Shown in pieces: positions 16,836 through 26,851 of a DNA stretch of 64,000 nucleotides (position 1 is its first letter; each line of letters begins with the position of its first letter). This DNA comes from an uncultured Saprospiraceae bacterium (lineage in GTDB: Bacteria; Bacteroidota; Bacteroidia; Chitinophagales; Saprospiraceae). The DNA is taken from the NCBI GenBank assembly GCA_937981555.1, contig CALJOK010000103.1, positions 1 through 64,000 of the forward strand, read 5' to 3'. The notes under the pieces were generated by a model, which had not been told where the DNA came from, did no database searches, and was given only the letters and a program-made list of their open reading frames with translations. The translations under genes were made by a program, and so were the position numbers.

Positions 16836-19800
16836 CTATTCATTAACCTTTACAAATCGCTTAGTAATTATCTGAGCTCCATTTTGGATATTAATCAAAT
16901 AAATTCCACTTTCTAAGTTTTCAATATCAAGTAAATACTTATTATTGTCTTTAGAAACTTGAATCGATTTCTGATGTATCACTATTCCTTGAATAGTAAC
17001 AATATTAATAATCACAATATTTTCATCAACAACGTTCATCATGATTTCCAGATTATCATCTATCACAGGGTTTGGATAAATTTGATAGTCAAAAACATCT
17101 TGGGTATTTTCGCTACCTAATCGTAACCCGTTATTTGGTGATGGAGGTTCACAATTGTCCCAATATTCATTTACTGCTGTAATGGCAGCTGTAGCAGCAC
17201 CAGATTTCTTTTTAGAAATACTACCACCTAATACTCCATTTGCAAAATCTAATAGACCATTTACATCTTCTGTAAAACCATAAGAAGAAAGATCGATTCC
17301 AATATTTGGTGTCCCAGATGAAAGGTCAAAAGTTCCAAAATCAATTCCATTGATTTCTTCATTATACCAAATATTTAACTGTAAAGCTATAGTATTGGTA
17401 GCAAGGTTATTTTTTAATCTACCTGCTCCATTCTGAGAATTACTGTTGTTACTATTTGGATTACCTGCATCACATTCATTTCCATTATTTGAATTCCAAT
17501 TACCAGATGACAAAGGTTTTGGATTTCCAGCGCCTGGTAATAATAGAAGTACACATTCTGCGGATTCAACTGTTAATGATCGCCCAGGAAGCCCTATAGT
17601 AAGAGAACCTCCATTTTCATCTAATAATTCTTGAATAAGCAATAAATCAGTAGTATTGGTTAATGTACCAGGTGCACCATTAGGATTACCCCACGCTCCT
17701 TGAGTAAAAGTACATGGATCTAGATTTGGCTCTGGTTCACAAGCACCACTATAGGTAATACTACAAGGACTATCAACTGCCTCATTTCCACAGGCATCTA
17801 CGATACTAAAGGTGTAAACTCTGCTAAATTCAAAGTTGCCAGCACTATTTGGAGCACATCCATTTAAACCAGAATCACCAATTAAATTCACCGTTACTTC
17901 ACCACAATTATCTGTGAATGCATCCTCTATATTTTGCATAGCAACATCTAAACTATAAGATCCTGGTAATGGAATATTACTTGGGATCATTACAGTTTGG
18001 TCAAGATTTGGACAAGTTCCTACAGGTTCCGTTGTATCTTCAACAGTAATGATTTGAGTACAAGTCGTTGAATTACCACAATTGTCAATCGCTGTCCAAG
18101 TTCGTGTGAAACTATAACTACACTGAGAATTAGCACAATCTAAGTTCCCATTATTGGTGTTTCCATCAACAAAGTTTTCATTGATTGTTGAAAGTACATC
18201 TGTCATTTGAGACGGAGAATAAGCAGTAGAGCAACCTCCAAATACTTCATTTGCAATAACTACTATTTCGTTGACCGACATTCCGTTAAATGTCCCACTA
18301 TTCATAATAGCATCACCTAGGCTAGTTTCAGATTCTCCAAAATCAGGATCATAAACATCAAAACCTAAGCTTAAAGTAATCGCAGTCAATTGACTCGCTA
18401 ACGTATTACCTATAGAGGTTGGATTCAGATAATTTTGGCTAATTGCAGCAGACGGCCCGCCATCAGGTAAGAAGTCTTCTACTGCTTGAGATGAAGTGAG
18501 TTTTAGTGTATAATCGCATCCAATCGTAAGACCGGCAGGGAATGCAGCATCAAAGTTTGCATCTCGATACACACCAGGGTTATTGCCATTTGCTGAAGTA
18601 CCCCATCCTCCTTGAGTTTGGGTTCTTAATTGACAATCGCTATTTCCGTATTCATTTGGCCCATCTTCCCATGTTGGATCCACATCACTACAATTATCCG
18701 TAGCAGTTGCCATTCCAGTATCATCAGGATCTATACTACCATCAATACAATTTACCACTACAGAAGGAGGACAGATAATAGTTGGCGAAGTACTGTCTAT
18801 TACAGAAATGATCTGAGTACAAGTTGCTGAATTACCACAATCGTCTGTTACAGTCCAAGTCCGAGTAAAGCTATAAGAACATTGAGAAGCTGAACAATCT
18901 AAGTTCCCATTGTTGGTGTTTCCGTCAACAAAATTTTCATTGATTGTTGAAAGAACCCCCGTCATTTGAGATGGAGAATAAGCAGTAGAGCAACCTCCAA
19001 ATACTTCATTTGCAATATCTACGATTTCGCTAACTGACATTCCACTAAATGTTCCACTATTAATGATAGCATCACCTAGGTTTGTATCCGATTCTCCAAA
19101 GTCAGGATCATAGAAATCAAAACCTAAACTCAACGTAACTGCTGTTAATTGACCGGCTAATGTATTACCTATAGAGGTTGGATCTAAGTAATTTTGACTT
19201 ATTGCTGAAGACGGCCCGCCATCAGGTAAGAAATCTTCTACTGCTTGAGAGGACGTGAGTTTTAGTGTATAATCACATCCAATCGTAAGACCATCAGGGA
19301 ATGCAGCGTCAAAGTTTGCATCTCGGTAAACACCAGGATTATTACCGTTTGCATTAGTACCCCATCCTCCTTGAGTTTGGGTTCTTAATTGACAATCTAC
19401 GTTACCAGTACCGTTGCCAGGTTGAATTGGTCCGTCTTCATATGTTGGAGTTACAACATCATCGCAATTATCTTCAACAAGTGGCCATCCTGTTTCATCA
19501 GGATGGATACTCCCTACTGCGCAATCTACTTCGGCATCTGAAGGACAAATAATTATTGATGGAATAGTTATGTCAACAACATTGATTACTTGCTCACAAA
19601 TAGCTTCATTACCACACTCATCTACTGCTATCCATGTACGGGTTAATATATAGTTATACTGACAATTCCCATCAGTTCTCACTTCTTCAAAAGTTGGATT
19701 TAATATTTCTCCACTACAATCAGCTGTAGCTGTAACCAATAATGGTTCTGGAATCGCATCACATTCTACTGTGATGTCCATTGGGCAATTATTAAAAACA

Positions 19801-21995
19801 GGATCTCCAGGTGCACTAATCATCATTGTTTGTGTGCAATTTATTGAGGTATTTTCGTCTGAAATAGTATAAATTCGGGTAAGAATTTTACCATCACAAA
19901 GATTACCTTCATAATTGTCTTCATGAGTAATCAACAAATCACCACAATAACCTGGATCATCTCCAATAATTCCTCCAAGTGCTTCAAAGCTAGATTCATC
20001 ATTTGCAGCCAATGGAATTGGATCATTACAGGAAATTGGGTCTAAATTTGGAGGACAAATAACATCTAACATGCAACAAGTCTGAATAATTATTTGCGTA
20101 CATTCTGCTAAATTGCCGCAGTCATCAATTGCTGTCCAGGTACGGGTAATCGTAACGATACCTGCTATACATTCAGAAGTTTCGTCTTCATAAGTAGGAA
20201 TAACTTCATCATCACAAGTATCAAATACTGTTGCCTCTCCAGTATTTGAAGGATCAATACTTTCTCCAATTGCTAATGGAGGGTTTATGATAGCAATAGG
20301 ACACATCAATACTGGCGCTTCCGTATCTGGTAATACATTAAACGTTACCGTCTTAACACTACTGTTATTACAATTATCTACTGCTGTCCATCGATAAGTA
20401 ATCGCATAGCCTGCACAAATATCTACTGTATAGGCATCTATACTTGGCGTTACCGTTACGGTACTACAATCATCCGTCGCCGTTAAAATTTCTTGAACTG
20501 GTAAGTCAGCAGCACAATTAATATCTGCTAGTGCAGCTGGATCACTTAATACTGGCGCTTCCGTATCTGGTAGTACATTAAACACCGCACTACAAGTTTC
20601 CGTATTAGCAGGATTACATCCATCCGTAGCAGTAAAAATTACAGTAGTTGATCCACCACAATTATCTGGAGCACCTGTATTATCATTCGTTATAGTAATT
20701 CCTGTAATATTTCCAATTTTATTTGATGTTATAGAAACGGTACCTAACCAGGTAGCAAATGCTGCATCTATTTCTGCCTGAGTTTGACACGCTGCTTCAG
20801 TTATATTGACTGGGCAATTTAAAACAGCTAGCGTATCAGAAACTTCAACTACATCTGAAAATTCAATACCTGTAGTTCCTGAATTCAAATTATCTGCAAA
20901 TGCTTGATTTGTCACAAACCCTGCATCCACATCTTCTTGCGTAATAGTATATGAACCTGTATATATCCAGGTTTCTCCTGATTCAAGAATGTTATTATTA
21001 TCATCCCCTGATACATATGTAACAGGATCAATTTTATCATCAAATACATTTATAGGTCCTATAATATCTGACCCAGAAGTCGATATAGAATATTCATATT
21101 CTATATTATCTCCAATTTCAAAGAATGGATCTCCACAAGTTATTGTCTTGTTAACCAACAAAGGAGAATCTGTTGTACATGTGCCTGTTTGAGTTGCATG
21201 AGTATAAATAACAACATTTTCATTCCCATTTGCATCAGTAAAAATTAATATGTAAATACCAGCTTTTATAGTACTACTTGTATAAGTACCACTTGTATAA
21301 GTACTAGTTCCAAAAGTTAAGGCAGAGTTTCCATTTGATTCCAATGTATATGGACCACAATTGCCTAGATCATTAATAGTCATAGAAAAATAACTATTAC
21401 TAGATGTACAATTTTGTCCAGTTTCTTCATCCTCAAAATATACTTCTAAACACCCATCAGATGTTGTTTGAGCACAACCATAAGATTCTGCAATTTCAAA
21501 ATTTGTTGGACAAGTATAGCCTGGAGGAAGTGGAGATACTTGAAACTGAAGAGTTATTGGAGAGTTACCTCCATTTCCACCTCCGTCATCACCTATAAAA
21601 TTATAGGTGATACCATTAATTATTATAGATCCATTCTCACAGTCTTCATTATTACCACCAATAAGGTTCCCCCCTTGAAGTAATACAAATTGACAAGCAA
21701 CATCTTGGTCATTTGCAGAATTCCCAGCATCGAACTGTAATTCTATTATCCCTGTTGCTGGATCACAATTAGAAATAACAGGACATAGTCCATAGCTTGT
21801 TTTAGAAAATAAAAAGGTTGAAATCAATAAAAGAAATAGTGATAATGGAAAATTACCACGTCTAGAACGGAGGGTGTTTTTAAAGTACATTAGGTGCCGG
21901 TTTTTAAGATAATTAGCTAAAGGGATAAATGTTTTAAAAAATGTCTGACTTGATAATTTAATACCAAGGACAAAAATAGGATTTGATGTTTTCAT
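16836..21995 (-). CDS. Giant secreted repeat protein with type A sorting domain
   Basis: A 1719-residue exported protein. The hydrophobic signal core is at about residues 50-68, so an internal ATG at 21890 (35 residues in) is an alternative start; the distal ATG gives a typical MKTSN opening. After an Ig-like region, Cys-rich HYR-like modules repeat (motifs such as LPDTEAPVL, TRTWTAIDDCGN, CTQIIS). Within residues ~865-1315 two nearly identical 253-residue units each contain a domain starting TQGGWG. A third, diverged copy starts TQGAWGNPNGAPG near residue 1430. The last ~85 residues (YQIYPNPV to KRFVKVNE) are a Por-secretion-tail type A signal for type IX secretion. An adhesin or matrix role is inferred. 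Confidence 0.85.
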   Translation of the reverse strand: MKTSNPIFVLGIKLSSQTFFKTFIPLANYLKNRHLMYFKNTLRSRRGNFPLSLFLLLISTFLFSKTSYGLCPVISNCDPATGIIELQFDAGNSANDQDVACQFVLLQGGNLIGGNNEDCENGSIIINGITYNFIGDDGGGNGGNSPITLQFQVSPLPPGYTCPTNFEIAESYGCAQTTSDGCLEVYFEDEETGQNCTSSNSYFSMTINDLGNCGPYTLESNGNSALTFGTSTYTSGTYTSSTIKAGIYILIFTDANGNENVVIYTHATQTGTCTTDSPLLVNKTITCGDPFFEIGDNIEYEYSISTSGSDIIGPINVFDDKIDPVTYVSGDDNNNILESGETWIYTGSYTITQEDVDAGFVTNQAFADNLNSGTTGIEFSDVVEVSDTLAVLNCPVNITEAACQTQAEIDAAFATWLGTVSITSNKIGNITGITITNDNTGAPDNCGGSTTVIFTATDGCNPANTETCSAVFNVLPDTEAPVLSDPAALADINCAADLPVQEILTATDDCSTVTVTPSIDAYTVDICAGYAITYRWTAVDNCNNSSVKTVTFNVLPDTEAPVLMCPIAIINPPLAIGESIDPSNTGEATVFDTCDDEVIPTYEDETSECIAGIVTITRTWTAIDDCGNLAECTQIIIQTCCMLDVICPPNLDPISCNDPIPLAANDESSFEALGGIIGDDPGYCGDLLITHEDNYEGNLCDGKILTRIYTISDENTSINCTQTMMISAPGDPVFNNCPMDITVECDAIPEPLLVTATADCSGEILNPTFEEVRTDGNCQYNYILTRTWIAVDECGNEAICEQVINVVDITIPSIIICPSDAEVDCAVGSIHPDETGWPLVEDNCDDVVTPTYEDGPIQPGNGTGNVDCQLRTQTQGGWGTNANGNNPGVYRDANFDAAFPDGLTIGCDYTLKLTSSQAVEDFLPDGGPSSAISQNYLDPTSIGNTLAGQLTAVTLSLGFDFYDPDFGESDTNLGDAIINSGTFSGMSVSEIVDIANEVFGGCSTAYSPSQMTGVLSTINENFVDGNTNNGNLDCSASQCSYSFTRTWTVTDDCGNSATCTQIISVIDSTSPTIICPPSVVVNCIDGSIDPDDTGMATATDNCSDVDPTWEDGPNEYGNSDCQLRTQTQGGWGTSANGNNPGVYRDANFDAAFPAGLTIGCDYTLKLTSSQAVEDFLPDGGPSAAISQNYLNPTSIGNTLASQLTAITLSLGFDVYDPDFGESETSLGDAIMNSGTFNGMSVNEIVVIANEVFGGCSTAYSPSQMTDVLSTINENFVDGNTNNGNLDCANSQCSYSFTRTWTAIDNCGNSTTCTQIITVEDTTEPVGTCPNLDQTVMIPSNIPLPGSYSLDVAMQNIEDAFTDNCGEVTVNLIGDSGLNGCAPNSAGNFEFSRVYTFSIVDACGNEAVDSPCSITYSGACEPEPNLDPCTFTQGAWGNPNGAPGTLTNTTDLLLIQELLDENGGSLTIGLPGRSLTVESAECVLLLLPGAGNPKPLSSGNWNSNNGNECDAGNPNSNNSNSQNGAGRLKNNLATNTIALQLNIWYNEEINGIDFGTFDLSSGTPNIGIDLSSYGFTEDVNGLLDFANGVLGGSISKKKSGAATAAITAVNEYWDNCEPPSPNNGLRLGSENTQDVFDYQIYPNPVIDDNLEIMMNVVDENIVIINIVTIQGIVIHQKSIQVSKDNNKYLLDIENLESGIYLINIQNGAQIITKRFVKVNE
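18052..19399 (-). repeat. 759-bp near-identical tandem duplication inside a secreted-protein gene
   Basis: Two segments of ~590 bp alignable sequence, at about 18052-18640 and 18811-19399, repeat with a constant offset of 759 bp. They differ at scattered, mostly synonymous-looking positions. The repeat unit encodes one HYR-like module plus one TQGGWG domain in frame. Confidence 0.85.
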
Positions 21996-22824
21996 TTGGT
22001 AATGGGTTTGTTTTCGTGTTTATTGAAATCTTCTTAAGCTCTAAGTAAGAGTTAAGAAAAGGATTTATTTGAATAATAGGCGTTGAGTAAATTTGCATTC
22101 TTGCAAATACTCCCCATTACAATAGTTATAACTATTGCTACGCTTTTTGCCTCTTTTAACTCAAAAAATTCATCTCAATTAGTCTCTAATACAAATTTGA
22201 TAACTACTATTATAAAAGCAAATTGAATATTTATTTTGCTATAATATAGTATCACCTATTGGATACAGAATTGGTTTATTTTATGTAGATAAAGCAACCA
22301 TAAAAAATAAATAGAAAAACATTAAATAGAAATGTGTGTAATAGGAAAGAGTAACTTACTAATTAATTAGTTGTTACTAGACATAATTCTAACCAGGTTT
22401 TGAAGTTGAAAACACCTGATAATTGATGATCATATTGAAAGATCAATTAGAATACTGTCTAATGTTTTCGGTTTAATGTTTTCATTTTAGGATTCCATTT
22501 TCAAATAAAGAAAAAATAAGTTTCTTATGACTTTCAAAATAAAGGCAAATAAACCTATTTTTTTTTGTGAAAATGTTTTCTTGGGGGCTCACTTAACAAT
22601 TGAAAAGTGAATTATAAATCTAAGGTAAATCATATTAAATGAATATTCAAAATATAAATAGCCTTTATTTTATATATTTTAAGAAAACTTTGAAGTTAAT
22701 CAGTTCATGATAACGCCGAAATGTATGAGTAGCTTAACTTAAAGTGATCCTGTGAATATATATTATATATGTAAAATAAAATCGAATCATTTTTCCTCCG
22801 CCAAACTTTTCTTGGGCTTTTTTT
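21996..22824. other. 829-bp intergenic region, no gene seen
   Basis: AT-rich sequence upstream of the giant secreted protein gene. It should contain that gene's promoter and leader, but I found no perfect TAnnTTTG box on the minus strand, no tRNA-like fold and no open frame with coding character. Confidence 0.4.
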
Positions 22825-23739
22825 TTAGTTTCTTCTTTTCTGCCAAGGATATTTTTTTTGATAAAACCATCGCAAACCTAATTTTACTTCTGTAGAATAA
22901 TTTGTAATATCGCTGCGCAAATCTATGTTCACTCGTTTGCCTAAAGGAATACCTAATGACCCTGTTACACCTACTCCAAATTTATTCAAATCTTGATTAT
23001 TAAATAAATCTTGGCTTCCAAAAGTAACTATTGGACCTAGAAAAAATTTCATTTTTAAAGGCTTATTTCTATAATCTGAAAAGTGTTGATTCATCTGGTG
23101 TAGGTAACTTACGGAAAACATAAAACGATCATCATATTCATAAGCACTCGGTGAATTTCTATCTGTATTAATCTCAAAAGAGTGATAGTTAAACCCATAT
23201 TCGACCGCATCCTTTTTTAAATTTTTCCGAAAAAGCAAACTAAAACCAAGTGAAGTATTTATATCAAAGATTTCTTTAATAGACAACTTTGGAGGTAGGA
23301 CGGAATATGATGTTCCAATAAAAACTTCATTAGATAACAGAATTACACTACCCAAAAATGCACCAACAAAAGTATAAATTCCACCACCTTCTAACCACCA
23401 AAAATCATCTAAAAAAACTCCTCTTCTTCTCTCTTCCTCTTCGTAATCATATGTAGCATTGGGGTTATCATTTTTGCAATCATCTCCTGGATTAGTCCAA
23501 CAAATGCAACAAACAGCTCGATCATATTTTTGCATGGCAATCTCTTCTGAAAGTTCTTTCAATTTTCCGTCACAAGTTTCCAAACCAATGCATTCATCAT
23601 GGCTGTGAAATGTTTTACTCACTTCATTTAGACAAATAAATACATCATTGAGAGAATCCTTTTCGCTCAAATTATTTTGGGAAAAACAGAAGAAAGGAAA
23701 GACTAAAAAAAGAAAAGTCAATTGTCGAAATGATTTCAT
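22825..23739 (-). CDS. Outer-membrane barrel-like protein with Cys/His segment
   Basis: A 304-residue exported protein (signal MKSFRQLTFLFLVFPFFCFSQ). Residues ~30-80 contain FHSHDECIGLETCDG and AVCCICW, a pattern resembling small Cys/His segments found in secreted bacterial proteins (His, Cys, Cys, then a CxxC-like pair), which could bind a metal or form disulfides. From about residue 120 alternating amphipathic strands follow (GIYTFVGAFLGSVILL, FSLLFRKN, VTFGSQDLFN, VNIDLRSDITNYSTEVKLGL), ending in aromatic-rich RWFYQKKYPW, consistent with a small beta barrel. I recognise no named family. It lies next to the cox locus, 116 bp past the end of the SRPBCC gene. Confidence 0.6.
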   Translation of the reverse strand: MKSFRQLTFLFLVFPFFCFSQNNLSEKDSLNDVFICLNEVSKTFHSHDECIGLETCDGKLKELSEEIAMQKYDRAVCCICWTNPGDDCKNDNPNATYDYEEEERRRGVFLDDFWWLEGGGIYTFVGAFLGSVILLSNEVFIGTSYSVLPPKLSIKEIFDINTSLGFSLLFRKNLKKDAVEYGFNYHSFEINTDRNSPSAYEYDDRFMFSVSYLHQMNQHFSDYRNKPLKMKFFLGPIVTFGSQDLFNNQDLNKFGVGVTGSLGIPLGKRVNIDLRSDITNYSTEVKLGLRWFYQKKYPWQKRRN

Positions 23740-23855
23740 AGATTATTTTTTTGATAAAATTATACGCTCAAAAAAACAATTAAAAAGTACTAGGTCAAAA
23801 TCAAAAGGTTGGTTTAATTTATTTTTAACGTTTCTGGAAAGATATTTTGTAAACG

Positions 23856-24287
23856 TTAATTACGCTCTAGATTAGTTTTTACTTTTCCTAAAATATCTTT
23901 TGCTTGTTGATTGACAATGCCTTTGATTACACCTGAAGCCATTCTAAAAACACCTGTCAATTTAAAATTTAAATTAATTTTCAAGTCACAACCTTTTCCA
24001 TTTTTTTCTAAAAACAAATCTGCTTGGATGGGAAAAACGCTTTCAATTGTTTTGGCTGAAATACTTTTATTTTTTTCAAAATCAATAACCTCGTAAGTCG
24101 TTTCCAATCGTCTTCCTGCAATTTTAGCTACTTCAATATATCGACTGCCTAATTGAATCGGCAAGGGATCTAGCATCACTACTTTTTCTAAGGCGGGAAT
24201 ATAATCTTTTCGATTTTCGACATTGACCAAATATTCAAAAACGCTATTGGTCGTTGCTTCAATCGAAATACTTTGCTGAGTGGTCAT
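23856..24287 (-). CDS. SRPBCC-family protein
   Basis: A 143-residue START/SRPBCC-fold protein: SISIEATTNSVFEYLVNVEN at the start, then antiparallel strands (RYIEVAKIAGRRLETTYEVI, CDLKINLNFKLTG) and a long C-terminal helix (VIKGIVNQQAKDILGKVKTN). Such proteins bind hydrophobic ligands in a helix-grip cavity; CoxG belongs to the same superfamily. It is 3 bp downstream of the VF530 gene and is the last gene of the coxDE-side unit. Its role is not known; attachment to enzyme maturation at the membrane is possible by analogy with CoxG. Confidence 0.75.
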   Translation of the reverse strand: MTTQQSISIEATTNSVFEYLVNVENRKDYIPALEKVVMLDPLPIQLGSRYIEVAKIAGRRLETTYEVIDFEKNKSISAKTIESVFPIQADLFLEKNGKGCDLKINLNFKLTGVFRMASGVIKGIVNQQAKDILGKVKTNLERN

Positions 24288-24290
24288 GAA

Positions 24291-24539
24291 TTATTTTTTA
24301 TAAAATTTTATGGTATCCAAATAAAGTTGCTCCACCTCATCTCTCGCCCAAGGTGTTTTTCTTAAAAACTTTAAACTGGATTTGACAGAAGGATCATTTT
24401 TAAAACAACGAATATTTATTTTTGTTCCAAGATGATCCCATCCATATTTTTCTACTAAATATTCTACGATGTCTTTTAATTTAATGCCGTGCAAAGGATT
24501 GTTCGGCTGAGATTCTATTATTTTATCTTTTTTATCCAT
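24291..24539 (-). CDS. VF530-family (DUF2132) small protein
   Basis: An 82-residue protein matching the VF530 family: [51 protein letters not shown] and VEQLYL are the conserved blocks, covering nearly the full length. VF530 proteins are small helical proteins with suggested DNA binding but no known function. It precedes the SRPBCC gene with a 3-bp gap, so both are probably cotranscribed, and it is separated from coxE by a palindromic repeat pair. Confidence 0.85.
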   Translation of the reverse strand: MDKKDKIIESQPNNPLHGIKLKDIVEYLVEKYGWDHLGTKINIRCFKNDPSVKSSLKFLRKTPWARDEVEQLYLDTIKFYKK

Positions 24540-24571
24540 AAAAGTTATTGTTCAATTATTAAAATACAGCT

Positions 24572-24705
24572 ACGTGGTGGTCTGCTTTAGCTGACCTGAA
24601 AAAAGAGCGAAGCGATTTTCTTCCCAAACAAAATAAATCATCGTCTATTCATTTTTTGTCGATTACTATATTTTTTTTTAGATCAGCTAAAGCAGACCGC
24701 CACGT
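24572..24705. repeat. Inverted pair of REP-like palindromes
   Basis: Copy A at 24572-24597 and copy B at 24680-24705 are inverted with respect to one another over ~26 bp with two or three differences. The core of each, GGTCAGCTAAAGCAGACC-like, is itself a palindrome (GGTCWGCTWWAGCWGACC) followed by a CCACGT tail. A third copy is at 27666-27691. The pair lies between coxE and the VF530 gene and could fold into a long stem. Confidence 0.8.
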
Positions 24706-24729
24706 GTTCGGTGTTACCTGCTAACTATT

Positions 24730-25905
24730 CTAAGAAAATTTTGGTTTGTATTTTTTCTGCTTTAAATGTTTCACCACACTTTTTAATGACTCCAAATTAT
24801 GCGCAGAAGTGAACACATCAATGTAAGGTAGACAAATTTCCATCCCCTTCGTCGAAGGTTTATACTCAGGATTTCCAGCAAGAGGGTTTAGCCAAATGAC
24901 TCGATCACTTTTTTTATGAATGGACTTCATCGCATTTTCCAAAACGTCCAAATCACCCGTATCCCAACCATCACTCATGATAATTACAATAGAATCTTTA
25001 TTCAACATTCGACTCGCATATCTTTCATTAAATTGTTGCAACGACTCCCCTATCCGAGTTCCGCCGGACCAATATGGAACTTGATCTGACAAATTATTTA
25101 AAACCTTTTCATAATCGCCATCCTTCAAAACATTACTCAACGAAACCAAACGAGTACTAAAAACAAAAGTTCGCAATTGATGCACCGCCTGCTGAAAACT
25201 ATACATGAATTCAATTAAAAATTGACTGTAGAGTTCCATCGATTTGCTGACATCACAAATCAAAACTAAATTGACTTTTCGCTTCTGTTGTTCCTTGAAA
25301 AAAAACTGATTGATCTCTGCATCCTTTCGAAGTGATTGGCGAATGGTTTTTTTAAGATCAATTTGCTTTTTCGATTTGGAGCGGATATATCTTCGACTAT
25401 ATTTATTGGCAAGTCGTTGGGAAATAATTTTTATTATTTCCAATAATTCTTTTTGTTCGCCTGTCAAAAAAGTGGTAAAATCTTTATTACTAATCGCTTC
25501 GAATGCGCTGTAAGTAGATATCTCTTTTTCCTCATCAACGTGTCCACCATGAAGCCATTTTTTTAAAACTTGCAACGTGTTTTTTTGATCAGCAGATTTT
25601 TGAGGTTGAAGTTTTTTCTCTTCCTTATCTTTTGTTTTGCTGTCTTCCGCTCGGGAAAGCTCGGTCCAATATTGTTGGTACAATTCATCGAAGAGGACGA
25701 ATTGTTTTCGATTTTTCACTAAAATAGATTTATATAAATCTTTTTGTTCGCCAAAAGAGGCAGGAATAAAATGAGTGAAAACTTCTAGCAAATCACACTC
25801 CTCCCCTATTCCAATGACAAAATTATTGTCCCTTAAAAAACGACAAAATTGAATAACATGAGCAGGCAGATTCGTTTGCCTTTGGATTAAATTTTTCGTT
25901 TTCAT
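24730..25905 (-). CDS. VWA-domain protein, CoxE-like
   Basis: A 391-residue protein with a C-terminal von Willebrand A domain. The MIDAS metal site is DVSKS at about residue 217, with GTRIGESL supplying the Thr and MSDGWDTGD the Asp. The N-terminal half is helical and charged. This is the CoxE type (VWA_CoxE), which works with a MoxR ATPase in maturing molybdenum CO-dehydrogenase-type enzymes, where CoxD and CoxE are reported to help form the Cu-S-Mo centre. Its start overlaps the ATPase stop by one base. Here the pair is separated from coxL-coxM by a lipoprotein gene. Confidence 0.85.
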   Translation of the reverse strand: MKTKNLIQRQTNLPAHVIQFCRFLRDNNFVIGIGEECDLLEVFTHFIPASFGEQKDLYKSILVKNRKQFVLFDELYQQYWTELSRAEDSKTKDKEEKKLQPQKSADQKNTLQVLKKWLHGGHVDEEKEISTYSAFEAISNKDFTTFLTGEQKELLEIIKIISQRLANKYSRRYIRSKSKKQIDLKKTIRQSLRKDAEINQFFFKEQQKRKVNLVLICDVSKSMELYSQFLIEFMYSFQQAVHQLRTFVFSTRLVSLSNVLKDGDYEKVLNNLSDQVPYWSGGTRIGESLQQFNERYASRMLNKDSIVIIMSDGWDTGDLDVLENAMKSIHKKSDRVIWLNPLAGNPEYKPSTKGMEICLPYIDVFTSAHNLESLKSVVKHLKQKKYKPKFS

Positions 25906-26801
25906 TAACCCATTTTTGAAGTGACGCCTACTTTATCTAGCAACTCAGAAAGTGACATTTGAGCATCTCGGATATCTTGCCAATCTTTTAATATTACGCC
26001 TAGAGTTGATTCGACAATTTCTTTTTCCAAATGATCAATGTGCATCGAACTCAATGCTGTTGCCCAATCAATAGTTTCAGCGATGCCCGGTAATTTTTCT
26101 AATTTCAGTTGCCGCACCTCTTCCATAAAATGGCAAATTTGGGTCGCTAGTTTTTCATTAATCTCAGGTAATTTCATTTGAACGATTTCCAATTCTTTTT
26201 CAAAAGTTGGATAATCAATCCAAAGGTAAAGACATCTTCGGCGCAAGGCTTCTGATAATTCTCGCACTCGATTACTGGTGACAATGACGAAAGGAATTGA
26301 CTTCGCTTTTCGAGTACCCACTTCTGGAATGGTAATTTGCCAATCTGATAATAATTCTAAAAAGAAACTTTCAAATTCTTCATCTGCTCGATCAATCTCA
26401 TCTATCAATAACACTTGTGATTCTTCTGCCATGATTGATTTCAACAAAGGCCTTTCCATCAAAAAATCATCACTAAAAATGGTTTCTTCTTTTTCATTAT
26501 AAGACAAATCAGCTTGCTCATTCATTTTTAAATAGAGCAATTGTTTTTGATAATTCCATTCGTAGATAGCTTGGTTGGCGTCAAGTCCTTCGTAACATTG
26601 GAGGCGAATTAAATTAGTATTTAACGCCTTGCTCATCACTTTTGCAATCTCCGTTTTTCCAACACCTGCAGGCCCTTCGATGAGTAATGGTTTTTTTAAA
26701 AACATCGCCAAATGGATGGACATCGCTATGGCATCATCTGAGATGTAGCTTTGTTCAAGAAGGAGGTTCTTTATATTGTTGATGGATTTGTTTTTTTCCA
26801 T
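25905..26801 (-). CDS. MoxR-type AAA+ ATPase, CoxD-like
   Basis: A 298-residue AAA+ ATPase of the MoxR branch. It carries Walker A GPAGVGKTEIAK at about residues 40-51, Walker B VLLIDEIDRAD at about 134-144, the sensor-1 stretch FVIVTSNRVRELSEALRRRC with its arginine finger, and a C-terminal lid. MoxR ATPases pair with VWA proteins to remodel or insert cofactors into client enzymes. The gene overlaps coxE by one base. Neighbouring coxS, coxL and coxM identify the probable client as the molybdenum hydroxylase encoded upstream. Confidence 0.87.
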   Translation of the reverse strand: MEKNKSINNIKNLLLEQSYISDDAIAMSIHLAMFLKKPLLIEGPAGVGKTEIAKVMSKALNTNLIRLQCYEGLDANQAIYEWNYQKQLLYLKMNEQADLSYNEKEETIFSDDFLMERPLLKSIMAEESQVLLIDEIDRADEEFESFFLELLSDWQITIPEVGTRKAKSIPFVIVTSNRVRELSEALRRRCLYLWIDYPTFEKELEIVQMKLPEINEKLATQICHFMEEVRQLKLEKLPGIAETIDWATALSSMHIDHLEKEIVESTLGVILKDWQDIRDAQMSLSELLDKVGVTSKMG

Positions 26802-26851
26802 TGTTTATTTTTTTCTATTAATATATTTGCCTAAGGTTTCATCTTGTGCTT

